From Polyangia bacterium (GTDB lineage: Bacteria > Myxococcota_A > Polyangia > Fen-1088), in the NCBI GenBank assembly GCA_036268875.1, contig DATATI010000087.1:1-64000 (forward strand): a stretch of DNA of 64,000 bases, in the 5' to 3' direction. Made by a program: the position numbers and the translations under genes. The notes under the pieces were generated by a model. It was not told the DNA's origin. It worked only from the letters and a program-made list of their open reading frames with translations, and ran no database searches. Shown here piece by piece: positions 27,815 to 35,218 of this stretch (the first letter of the stretch is position 1; every line of letters starts with the position of its first letter).

Positions 27815-28831
27815 ATGAATCATCCAGCGGGTCGCTCAGTCATCGGTCTTGCGGTCGGCGCTTTGTTCGCGCTTGCAGCGTGCGGTAAGTCGTCCAGCCC
27901 GGGCGCGGGGGGCGGCGGCGCGTCAGGCGGTGGAGGCTCGGGCGGGCCGACGGTCACCGGGAGCTGCGCCAAGAGCGAAGTGAACATCGTCTTCAGCCCG
28001 ATGTACTCGGCGTTCGACGGCATGCACACCTTTCAGATTCCGGCCGTGGTCGACGGCATCGATCCCAGCGCCATCACCTGGAGCGCATCGGATCCGTCAA
28101 TGGTCGCCATCGCCACCGACGACACCACGGGCGGCGCCATGATCACCATGCAGAAGGCGGGCACGGTGACCATCATCGCCACCGCTGGGTCGATCTGCGG
28201 CACGTCGTTGCTGACCATCGACAATAACACTGCGGACGACTGGGAGATCGGCAGCGCCCGCTACAACAGCGGCGTGGTGTTGACCCGCCTGCCCAACGGT
28301 CGCGGCGTCGGCATGGGTGGGACGCAAGGCGCCGACGGTGGAGACGCCGCCTCGGTCGAGTACGCCTGCACGAACTGTCACGGCGACACCGCGATCAACA
28401 ATGTCTACAAGACCGTCCAGCACACCCCCGAACAGGCCGGCGGTTTCAGCGACGACGATCTCAAGAACATCTTCCTGCACGGCACGGTGCCGACGGGGGG
28501 GTACTTCGATACGATGATCACGAGTTACGCCAACTGGCATATGTTCCACCAGTGGCAGATGACGGACGAGCAGGCGAACGGGATCATTGTTTACCTCCGG
28601 TCGTTGGCGCCGACGGCGCAGACCGGGGCCAGCAACTTCGGCGGTCGCTTCGACGGCGGAGCTCCGCGCGGTGACGGCGGCCGGGGTCGCGGCGACGGCG
28701 GGGGGGCCGATCGCATGGGTGGGATGGGCATGGGCATGGGCGGGGCGGCGGGTACTGGCGGGGCGGCCGGTACTGGCGGGGCCGCGGGCACCGGCGGGGC
28801 CGCGGGCACGGACGACGCTGCGACTGACTAA
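27815..28831 (+). CDS. Cytochrome c-like lipoprotein with Big_2-like domain and GGAAGT repeats
   Basis: A 338-residue lipoprotein: signal peptide to LFALAACGKSS (lipobox LAAC), a Gly/Ala/Ser linker, then a bacterial-Ig-like domain (about residues 65-130, WSASDPSMVAIATDD and AGTVTIIATAG). After it comes a single heme-c motif, YACTNCHGDTAI, and a possible axial Met in HQWQMTDEQANG. The C-terminal 60 residues are Gly/Ala/Asp/Met rich, ending in four GGAAGT repeats and DDAATD. The ATG at 27815 gives the signal peptide; CGAAAGG lies upstream. It is followed 24 bases later by a second cytochrome-like lipoprotein, so the pair probably works together in envelope electron transfer (inference). Confidence 0.8.
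   Translation: MNHPAGRSVIGLAVGALFALAACGKSSSPGAGGGGASGGGGSGGPTVTGSCAKSEVNIVFSPMYSAFDGMHTFQIPAVVDGIDPSAITWSASDPSMVAIATDDTTGGAMITMQKAGTVTIIATAGSICGTSLLTIDNNTADDWEIGSARYNSGVVLTRLPNGRGVGMGGTQGADGGDAASVEYACTNCHGDTAINNVYKTVQHTPEQAGGFSDDDLKNIFLHGTVPTGGYFDTMITSYANWHMFHQWQMTDEQANGIIVYLRSLAPTAQTGASNFGGRFDGGAPRGDGGRGRGDGGGADRMGGMGMGMGGAAGTGGAAGTGGAAGTGGAAGTDDAATD
28739..28810 (+). repeat. Four 18-bp tandem repeats encoding GGAAGT
   Basis: Four in-frame 18-bp units with small third-base differences, each encoding Gly-Gly-Ala-Ala-Gly-Thr, at the very end of the cytochrome-like lipoprotein. Units are at 28739, 28757, 28775 and 28793. It is a protein linker type repeat, not a CRISPR or mobile repeat. Confidence 0.85.
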
Positions 28832-28855
28832 TTTCGCGCTAATCTGACGGCCGAC

Positions 28856-30232
28856 ATGAAGTACCGCGTCTTGGCCGCCGCCGCCCTTCTGGGGATCGGT
28901 TGCGGTCGGGCCAAGCCGGCGGGAGAGTCCGCCGTCAACAACCCGGATGGTTCCGCGGACGGCGCTTCGCAGGAGGCGCCGTCTGTCGTCTTACCGCCTG
29001 AGTGCGCCAAGGTCACGGTGCCACCCTCCAGTCTGGTGTGCACCGGGCTTTACGCCGACATCGTGAACAAGGTGCTGGCGCCGGACGTGGTGGCGTACGC
29101 GCCGGCAGTTCCGCTTTGGTCGGACGGAGCGGAAAAACAGCGCTGGATTCGTTTGCCGGCAGGCGGGGTGATCGATAACAGCAATCCCAACGAATGGATC
29201 TTTCCGGTCGGGACGCAGGCCTGGAAAGAGTTCTCGCGCGGTGGCGGCCGGGTCGAGACGCGCATGTGGCAGAAGATGACCGCCACATTTTGGGTCAACG
29301 TCACCTATGCCTGGAACGCCGACGAATCGGCGGCCACCCAATCCAAGGGCGGCGACTTCACGCTCGGCGACGGCAGCACGTACCATATCCCCACCGACGA
29401 CGAGTGCCAGAAGTGCCACCGCGGTCGCACCGATCGAATACTGGGCTTCGAGCAGGTCAACCTTGGCCTCGACGGGGCGACCGGTTTGACGCTGGCGCAA
29501 CTGGTAGCAGATGGGCTGCTCACGGTTCCGCCCCCTTCCACCACCCTGGTGATAGGCGACGACGGCACCGGCGTCGCCGCGCCGGCCCTGGCCTGGTTGC
29601 ACACGAACTGCGGCGTGACCTGCCACAACCCCAACTCGAGCGCCACGGCTTATCAGGCCGGGATGCACCTGCGGCTGGATGCCACGTTGCTGGACGGACG
29701 ATCTTCGGCTGGTTTCGATCCGTTGCTGACCACCGTCGGAGTCACCGTGAACAATCCCGATTGGAGTGGGCAGACGCGCATCGTGCCTGGCGACCCGACC
29801 ACTAGCCTGCTTTACCACCTCATCACCAATCGCGGCACCGGCAACCAGATGCCACCCATCGCCAGCAGCATCGTCGACACCGAGCACACGCCGCTGGTGC
29901 AGTCGTGGATCGCGGCGATGCCACCGGCGGCGCCGCCCGTCCCGGACGCCGGCTCGCCACCGACCGACGACGCCGGCACCGTCGACGAAACTGGCGGTGG
30001 TGACGACGCGGGCGGGACCGACGACGCGGGCGGGACCGACGACGCGGGCGCGGGCGACGACGCGGGCGCGGGCGACGACGCCGCGTCGCCGGACGACGCG
30101 GGCGCGACCGACGACGCGGGCGCGGGCGACGACGCCGCGTCGCCGGACGACGCGGCCAACCTCGACGATGCGTTGGACGTCAACGACGCCGTGCTCGACG
30201 AAGTATCGCCGGCCAGCGCCAGCGGGCCCTGA
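28856..30232 (+). CDS. SO_2930-family diheme cytochrome-like lipoprotein with DDAG-repeat tail
   Basis: A 458-residue lipoprotein (MKYRVLAAAALLGIGCGRAK; lipobox GIGC). The body fits the SO_2930/HNE_0200 type cytochrome family: VVAYAPAVPLWSDGAEKQRW, IRLPAGGVIDNSNPNEWIFP, WQKMTATFWVNVTYAWN, then the heme motif DECQKCHRGRTDRILGF. The second expected heme motif reads LHTNCGVTCHNPNSS, a CxxxCH form rather than CxxCH. A later NRGTGNQMPPIASSIVD carries a Met that may be the axial ligand. From about residue 380 the tail is Asp/Ala/Gly/Pro rich with nine 18-bp repeats (30002-30163). Electron transfer or oxidation in the periplasm is likely; the substrate is unknown. Confidence 0.82.
   Translation: MKYRVLAAAALLGIGCGRAKPAGESAVNNPDGSADGASQEAPSVVLPPECAKVTVPPSSLVCTGLYADIVNKVLAPDVVAYAPAVPLWSDGAEKQRWIRLPAGGVIDNSNPNEWIFPVGTQAWKEFSRGGGRVETRMWQKMTATFWVNVTYAWNADESAATQSKGGDFTLGDGSTYHIPTDDECQKCHRGRTDRILGFEQVNLGLDGATGLTLAQLVADGLLTVPPPSTTLVIGDDGTGVAAPALAWLHTNCGVTCHNPNSSATAYQAGMHLRLDATLLDGRSSAGFDPLLTTVGVTVNNPDWSGQTRIVPGDPTTSLLYHLITNRGTGNQMPPIASSIVDTEHTPLVQSWIAAMPPAAPPVPDAGSPPTDDAGTVDETGGGDDAGGTDDAGGTDDAGAGDDAGAGDDAASPDDAGATDDAGAGDDAASPDDAANLDDALDVNDAVLDEVSPASASGP
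30002..30163 (+). repeat. Nine 18-bp tandem repeats encoding DDAG-type hexapeptides
   Basis: Nine in-frame units starting at 30002 and stepping 18 bases encode DDAGGT, DDAGGT, DDAGAG, DDAGAG, DDAASP, DDAGAT, DDAGAG, DDAASP and DDAANL. The units are nearly identical in DNA, which is consistent with recent slippage or unequal exchange. The encoded tail is strongly acidic and low complexity. Confidence 0.9.
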
Positions 30233-30261
30233 CGCTTCACCGGAGCTATGCTGCGGCCGTT

Positions 30262-30804
30262 GTGCTGCGCTGCCACGTGCGATTGCCTCGCCCGCGTTCC
30301 CGGCGGCCTTTCGTGCGCGCGCTGCGCGCGCTGTGGACCCTGCCGACGAACCTGCTCGGCCATCTCGCCGGCTGGCTGGTCAGCGGTGGCCGGCGCCCGC
30401 GACGAATCAGCGGGCCGTTGGCTGTCGGGTGGTTCTATCCCATCCGGCCGCGCACCGGCCTTGACTGGGTGGGCGCGGTGACGTTGGGGCACGCCATCCT
30501 CTGCCGCCGCGAACTCCTCGAGGACGCGACGCCCCGCGCGCGTCTGACCCTGGCGCACGAGCTGGCCCACACGCGGCAGCACGATCGCCTGGGGCCGCTT
30601 TATTTACCGCTGCACATCCTGGCCCAGGCCGCCAGCGCCGCCCTGTCGATCAGCGGCCGTCCCCGGGTCAGCCGGCTCCACGATCACAATCCACTGGAAC
30701 AGACATTTATCTGTCTATCCGCCGGCGCGGTGAACGAATCGCTGTTTGCCTGGACAGACGACGGGCCGGCCGTCGAAGCCTATCTGGCCGCCTTCGGCGT
30801 CTGA
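30262..30804 (+). CDS. Small HExxH-motif protein, unknown family
   Basis: A 180-residue protein carrying a zinc-protease-like motif, TLAHELAHTRQHDRLGPLYL, where HELAH can bind metal with the Glu as base. Before it the sequence is basic at the N-terminus (LPRPRSRRPFVRALRALWTL) and has a mildly hydrophobic region near TNLLGHLAGWLVSG. After it lies a hydrophobic stretch, LPLHILAQAASAAL, and a Gly/Asp-containing end. No clear signal peptide is visible. The GTG at 30262 is used; the ATG at 30248 lies in another frame. It starts 29 bases after the cytochrome gene and may be cotranscribed. Whether it is an active peptidase is not provable from sequence. Confidence 0.6.
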   Translation: MLRCHVRLPRPRSRRPFVRALRALWTLPTNLLGHLAGWLVSGGRRPRRISGPLAVGWFYPIRPRTGLDWVGAVTLGHAILCRRELLEDATPRARLTLAHELAHTRQHDRLGPLYLPLHILAQAASAALSISGRPRVSRLHDHNPLEQTFICLSAGAVNESLFAWTDDGPAVEAYLAAFGV

Positions 30805-30808
30805 TCGC

Positions 30809-32017
30809 TCAGAATGAAAGCACGGCGGTGGCGGGCGCCGCCTCGAAGGTGCCCAGCACCGGCAGCGGCGCCGGGGCGCCCACCGCGTGGCGCAGATCGT
30901 TGTTGAAACTGTCGTGATAGCTGATGTTCGGATTTCCGGCGGTGTCGAGGGCGATGGCCGTCGTTCCAAATCCCGAACCCAGAATGTCCGCGCGCTCGTT
31001 GGTCCAGCCGAAGAAGGTGTGGTGGGCGTAGCGCACCTCGGCGGCCACGGTCCGGTAAAAGCTGATGTGCGGGACGCCGCCGGCGGTCACCGCCAGCGAC
31101 GGCCCGGCCAGTTGCCCGGCGCCGGCGAAGACGGTCTGCGTGGTCCAGGTGCACCCGGTGGCATTGGGATCGCAAGCGCGATGCGCGTACTTCACGTCGC
31201 TGTTGTTGCTATAGGCGACGTGGGCGTGGCCGGCGCCGTCCAGACGGATGACGCCGTGGTCGCCGTGATCGATCGGCTCGAAGCTGAAGCCGCACAAGAT
31301 GAACACACAGGCGACGTGGACATAGCCTTGCGTGCCAGCGTTCTGATCGCTGAAGGTGATGTGGGGCAGGTCGTTGCTATCGACGGCGATCGAGGTCGTC
31401 CCTGAACCAAGGGGCGTCACGGCCATCGGCGTCCACCAGCCGGTCGAATCATGCTTGGTATAGCGAAGCTCGCTGGTCGCGTTGTCCACGAACGTGACGT
31501 GGATGTTGCCGGCGCCGTCGATGGCGATGCCGGTGTTACCGACGGCGAAGGGCGAGTGCGTGCCGGTGGCCAGCGTGGTGATCGCCCAGGAGCAGAAGAA
31601 ATCGCCGAAAAAGCAGTGTCGTTCGGCATAACGGACGTCGCCGGTGCTGACGCTGTCGGCGCTGCGGTGATAACTGATGTGGGCCATCCCCGACGCGTCC
31701 AGGGCCAGCGACACGCCCGAGCCGGCCAGGCCGGCGCTGTCCACGGTCTCCACCACCCAGACGTTGCCGGCGTTTTTATGCGCGTACTTGAGATTGCCGT
31801 CGATGCGTTCGCTGTACGCGATGTGCGGCCGGCCCGCGCTGTCGAAGGCGATCGACGATTCCAGCCCGGCGTCGTGATCCGGCGGTGAATCGACCACCTC
31901 GCTGGTCCACCCCAGCGCGTGCGCCTTTCCCGCCGTCAGGCCCAACGCCGCCGCCAACAGTCCCGCCGGCGCCGTTCGGCGCGCCCATCGCATTCGTCGT
32001 CCTTCCCATCCACGCAT
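30809..32017 (-). CDS. Secreted beta-propeller-like repeat protein
   Basis: A 402-residue exported protein with a Sec signal peptide (RRTAPAGLLAAALGLTAGKAHA). The mature part is a string of repeats of about 50-60 residues with the pattern of an Asp-box/BNR-like or propeller domain: SSIAFDSAGRPHIAYSERID, VSLALDASGMAHISYHRSA, TGIAIDGAGNIHVTFVDN, TSIAVDSNDLPHITFSDQ, GVIRLDGAGHAHVAYSNN, PSLAVTAGGVPHISFYRT and TAIALDTAGNPNISYHDS, giving seven blades. No sialidase catalytic residues are visible, so a binding or structural role is as likely as an enzymatic one. The ATG at 32017 has GGGAGG six bases upstream. It converges with the HExxH gene over 4 bases. Confidence 0.75.
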   Translation of the reverse strand: MRGWEGRRMRWARRTAPAGLLAAALGLTAGKAHALGWTSEVVDSPPDHDAGLESSIAFDSAGRPHIAYSERIDGNLKYAHKNAGNVWVVETVDSAGLAGSGVSLALDASGMAHISYHRSADSVSTGDVRYAERHCFFGDFFCSWAITTLATGTHSPFAVGNTGIAIDGAGNIHVTFVDNATSELRYTKHDSTGWWTPMAVTPLGSGTTSIAVDSNDLPHITFSDQNAGTQGYVHVACVFILCGFSFEPIDHGDHGVIRLDGAGHAHVAYSNNSDVKYAHRACDPNATGCTWTTQTVFAGAGQLAGPSLAVTAGGVPHISFYRTVAAEVRYAHHTFFGWTNERADILGSGFGTTAIALDTAGNPNISYHDSFNNDLRHAVGAPAPLPVLGTFEAAPATAVLSF

Positions 32018-32143
32018 TGCTGTCCTCCCTTTTGTTGGGACGACCCCGCGAAGGTTTGTTCCCGGCGGAAAAAATTTCCCGCCCGTTCATTCGCTGTGCC
32101 CGCCGACGGTTTCTTGGACAGAAGTCTTTTTCGTCGACGATGG

Positions 32144-32773
32144 CTAGTGACGGTAAACGATCACGTCGTGGTAACGGCCCTCGGCGGCGCCCGGGTTTTC
32201 GTAGACGTGGCGTTGATCGGCGGGGAAGACCAGCGAATCGCCCAGCGCCAGCAGATAACTCTCCGGGCCGACGGTCATGCGCAGCGAACCGCTGATCACC
32301 GTGACCAGCTCGCGCGTGCCCGGGCCGTGAGGTTCGGAGGCATAGCTGCCGTGGGCGGCCAGTCGCAGCTCGTAGGCTTCGACTCCCTGGCCGGCGCCCG
32401 AACGGGCCAGCGGCCGGCTCTCGAATTTTCCGTCGGGCGAGCGCAGCACCTGGGCCTCTCCGCGCCGCAACAGCGAGACATTATCGCGATCATTACCCAG
32501 CAATTCGGCGAAGGGGATGCCCAGGCCGACCGCCACCTTCCACAGCACGCTCAGCGACGGGTTGGTCTTGCAGGTCTCGATCTGCGACAGGGCCGCGCGA
32601 CTGACCCCGGAGGCCTGGGCCAGCTCATCCAGCGACAGCCCCAGCACGCGCCGCCGTTCCTTCAGATTGTCGGCCACCCGTCGCCCCAGATCGGCCGCGC
32701 CCGCTTCATCACCCGGGGTCGAGACCGGCCGCCGTCCCCGCGCTGCCGCCGGGGTCGATGAAGTCCGCGCCAT
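32144..32773 (-). CDS. XRE-family regulator with C-terminal cupin domain
   Basis: A 209-residue DNA-binding regulator. The helix-turn-helix (about residues 38-92) reads LGLSLDELAQASGVSRAALS then QIETCKTNPSLSVLWKVAVG. The C-terminal cupin (about 125-205) reads YELRLAAHGSYASEPHGPGT then ELVTVISGSLRMTVGPESYL then LALGDSLVFPADQRHVYEN. This architecture usually senses a small metabolite and represses nearby genes. The ATG at 32773 (MARTSSTPAAARG) is preferred over an in-frame extension to 32794 that lacks a clear ribosome site. The upstream 240 bp holds a large inverted repeat. No obvious target gene is identified. Confidence 0.9.
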   Translation of the reverse strand: MARTSSTPAAARGRRPVSTPGDEAGAADLGRRVADNLKERRRVLGLSLDELAQASGVSRAALSQIETCKTNPSLSVLWKVAVGLGIPFAELLGNDRDNVSLLRRGEAQVLRSPDGKFESRPLARSGAGQGVEAYELRLAAHGSYASEPHGPGTRELVTVISGSLRMTVGPESYLLALGDSLVFPADQRHVYENPGAAEGRYHDVIVYRH

Positions 32774-32852
32774 GATCGCCGGGCAGATTATCATGGGTGG
32801 CTGACCCTGGCACGGCCCTGTCTTGTTAGATAGAAAGACGTCTAGACTTAGC

Positions 32853-32938
32853 CTTTCGCGCGTTTGCGCTCCTGGCGGAGCGCCCTATTTTGGATCCGTC
32901 AAAGAGCTCCTCGTCAGAGGAGCGCAAACGCGCGAAAG
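32853..32938. repeat. Perfect 21-bp inverted repeat enclosing two smaller hairpins
   Basis: The arm at 32853-32873 (starts CTTTCGCGCGTTTGCG) is perfectly complementary to 32918-32938. The 44-base centre begins with a sequence that makes a local hairpin with the arm end: GCGCTCC-TGGC-GGAGCGC. The other side does the same: GCTCCTC-GTCA-GAGGAGC. So the DNA can form either one long stem or two hairpins. It sits between the XRE-cupin gene and the lipoprotein gene at 33035. Confidence 0.85.
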
Positions 32939-33034
32939 CAGCGGTTCAATCGCATTGCACCCTTCGCCCCGCGCGTAACGGGTTCACTTTTCTAGGGCCG
33001 GGCCCGACGACCCACTACAGTCAGTTTCCCGACG

Positions 33035-33991
33035 TCAGTTTCCCGACGTCCAGGGCTTGCTGCTGAGGGCGTCGCGAATGTGATTGACCTGCTGGATGGT
33101 GGAAAAGTCGTACCAGCCGCCGGTGTAAAAGCTGGCGGCGCAGCCGAACTCATCGTTGGGGCCGTAGACGTTGCCCGCCGGGCCCACGCCTTTAAAGTAG
33201 CTGTCCCAGCCCTCGAAACACACGCGCTGCAACGCCAGCGAATAGTCGACGGTGAACGGCGTGCTGTCGTGGATCATCGGCCACGCAGACTTGTGGAATT
33301 GCCAGGTCACCCCGAACAGGCCGAAGACCTGCGCGCACTGGGTGCCGCCCATGCCGGCGCGGGTGGGACCACCAGACGGGCACAACGACGTGGTGTCGGT
33401 CCAGCCCGAGATGCTGCCCTGGTGCCAGCCGTTGGCCTGGTACGAATCGGCGCGCACGAAGTCCTCGTCGAGGCCCCACTTGCAGGCCCCCCACTGCAGG
33501 ATCTCGTCGGTGGTGCCGGTGAAGTTGCCGGTCACGCGTTTTCCCATCGGCATCGCCGCCGGGGCGAAACCTTGCGGATCGCCCCAGGTGGCGAGCTGGC
33601 CAAGCTGGGCCGCGGTGGCGATGACCTTGTTGAATGGGGTGTTGTCGGTGCGCTGTTCCTTGCCGCCGCGGCGGACCAGGGCGGCGCAGGTCGCCTCGTC
33701 GGGGAGCGGCTGGCCGGCCGGAATGCGCGAAAAATGTACCGTCGACGCCGGCCCGTCGGACGAGGCGTCGGTCGTCGGACCGATCGAACCGCTATCGTCG
33801 CCAATGGGCGGACCGGCGTCGTCGATGGGCATGCTCGGATCTCGGCCGACATCGGCGGGGCCGCCGGCGTCAAGCGACGGCGGCATGTTGTCGATGAGGA
33901 TGCCTACCCGTCGTTCGTTCGTGCACGACAGCGCCGACAGCGCCGCCGCCAAGAACGCCCCGGCGCATTTGCTTCGCGCGGACACCATCAT
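33035..33991 (-). CDS. Unknown lipoprotein, possibly lysozyme-like, 318 aa
   Basis: A lipoprotein of unclear function: the signal peptide ends LSALSC, followed by an acidic Asp/Pro/Gly linker (about residues 35-85). The folded part (about 90-318) includes TDEILQWGACKWGLDEDFVR, ADSYQANGWHQGSISGW, FGVTWQFHKSAWPMIHDST and ASFYTGGWYDFSTIQQVNHI. The overall feel is a lysozyme/transglycosylase-like fold, but the usual catalytic Glu position around ADSYQANGW seems changed, so activity is doubtful (inference). The ATG at 33991 overlaps the stop of the upstream exported-protein gene as ATGA, so it is the last gene of the ECF sigma operon. Confidence 0.7.
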   Translation of the reverse strand: MMVSARSKCAGAFLAAALSALSCTNERRVGILIDNMPPSLDAGGPADVGRDPSMPIDDAGPPIGDDSGSIGPTTDASSDGPASTVHFSRIPAGQPLPDEATCAALVRRGGKEQRTDNTPFNKVIATAAQLGQLATWGDPQGFAPAAMPMGKRVTGNFTGTTDEILQWGACKWGLDEDFVRADSYQANGWHQGSISGWTDTTSLCPSGGPTRAGMGGTQCAQVFGLFGVTWQFHKSAWPMIHDSTPFTVDYSLALQRVCFEGWDSYFKGVGPAGNVYGPNDEFGCAASFYTGGWYDFSTIQQVNHIRDALSSKPWTSGN

Positions 33992-35208
33992 GGAAGAAGC
34001 TCACTACCCATGATACGCCCCTCGATGCCCAGCAGCACGGATGGGCGAAAACGAGACGGCTCGTACACCGCGTCAGTGCTGCCGTCGTGCTCGACGTAGT
34101 ACTGGGTTTTTTCCAGGTTCAGATCGCCGGTGGCGGCCGCGAAGGCCACCAGCGTCCGCGTCAGATCCAGATCCAGGCGCAATGCCGCCCGCACGAACGG
34201 GGCGGCGATCCAGTGCGGCGGATCCAGACGAACGATCACCTGGCCTTCGCCCAGCATCGGTTTGACGGACAGCAGATCCAGGCCGGGCCCGACGCCCGCG
34301 CGTACCGCCAGCCGCCGTCCCAGTCGCCAGCCAGGCAGCGCCACCAGCGCCAACGAACCGCCGCGCAATTGCAAAGTCACCGATTGGCCGGAAGTGGTGG
34401 CGCCGTGATAGCCGACCGTCATCCACAGCGCCGGTTGAAACCGCTGCCCGCTGGTGGCTCGGCCAAGCAGCGTGGAAAGCCCGAAGGCGGGAACCGCGCT
34501 TTGATCTTCGGACCAGCGCTCGGCGGCGCCGGTGGCGCCCAGGGTCAGCAAGGCGCCGCGGCGGGGTCTTTCCGGGCCGCTGGAGATGAGCACATCGCCG
34601 GCGTGGGCCGCGTTCAGCGGCGCGCCCGTTCGCAGCGTATCGACTGACGAGGCGACGATTTGCGAGACCTCTTCGCGCGCCACCTCGTCCAGGCCGTTCG
34701 GGAGCATCACCGTGCGTTGCAGGACGCGGGCGCGATCGGCGCCGGACAGATACACCAGCACCCGGTCCGGCTTGGCCACCGCCAGATCGATCCACACGTA
34801 GGCCAGCGCGGGCGGAATGTTGTCGAGCGGTTTCATCAACTGCTCGGGTTCGATCGCGCGCGCGTCCCGGTACCAGGCGATGGCATCGATGCGGCTGAAC
34901 AACTCGAACAGGTTGTCGCGCAGGGCGGTGGCCTGGCCGCCTTGTCGGGCGGCGATCACCACCTGCACGATGTCCGGCCCGTCCGCGCGGGCAAAGGCAC
35001 GGGCGCCGGTCAACGCCACGATCAGCGCCGCGACGGCGAGAGCAGCGACAGAGCGGCGACCATTGCGCGCGACAGAGCGGCGACCATTGCGCGCGACAGC
35101 GCGGCGACCATTGCGCGCGACAGCGCGGCGACCATTGCGCGCGACAGCGCGGCGACCATTGCGCGCGACAGCGCGGCTACAATTGATGGCAAGGTGCCCG
35201 CGCCGCAC
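33988..35208 (-). CDS. Predicted outer-membrane/exported protein of ECF operon with repeat-expanded signal peptide
   Basis: A 406-residue protein. Its N-terminus is made of five to six copies of RAVARNGR-like octapeptides before a hydrophobic SVAALAVAALIVALTGARAFA signal segment. After the signal comes an alpha/beta part (about residues 78-190, VQVVIAARQGGQATALRDNL, DRVLVYLSGADRARVLQRTV) and then a beta-strand-rich C-terminal half (about 210-406) that looks like an outer-membrane barrel (LQLRGGSLALVALPGWRLGR, FVRAALRLDLDLTRTLVAFA). The start is a GTG at 35208. It follows the anti-sigma gene by 10 bases and overlaps the next lipoprotein gene by four. No known family was recognised. Confidence 0.7.
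   Translation of the reverse strand: MRRGHLAINCSRAVARNGRRAVARNGRRAVARNGRRAVARNGRRSVARNGRRSVAALAVAALIVALTGARAFARADGPDIVQVVIAARQGGQATALRDNLFELFSRIDAIAWYRDARAIEPEQLMKPLDNIPPALAYVWIDLAVAKPDRVLVYLSGADRARVLQRTVMLPNGLDEVAREEVSQIVASSVDTLRTGAPLNAAHAGDVLISSGPERPRRGALLTLGATGAAERWSEDQSAVPAFGLSTLLGRATSGQRFQPALWMTVGYHGATTSGQSVTLQLRGGSLALVALPGWRLGRRLAVRAGVGPGLDLLSVKPMLGEGQVIVRLDPPHWIAAPFVRAALRLDLDLTRTLVAFAAATGDLNLEKTQYYVEHDGSTDAVYEPSRFRPSVLLGIEGRIMGSELLP
35053..35190 (-). repeat. 24-bp tandem repeat, five copies plus a partial
   Basis: Units start at 35053, 35077, 35101, 35125 and 35149; a diverging partial sixth copy covers 35173-35190. Copies differ by only a base or two. On the minus strand each encodes eight residues, R(A/S)VARNGR, at the extreme N-terminus of the exported protein. 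Confidence 0.93.
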
Positions 35209-35218
35209 GTCCCCCCTA

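Noticed and set aside
32804-32826. Sigma-54-like sequence TGGCACGGCCCTGTCTTG
   Set aside because: The spacing puts TTGT rather than TTGC at the -12 position and the GG-to-GC distance is wrong.
35053-35190. Possible CRISPR array
   Set aside because: The 24-bp units are directly adjacent without spacers and stay in frame within a coding sequence.
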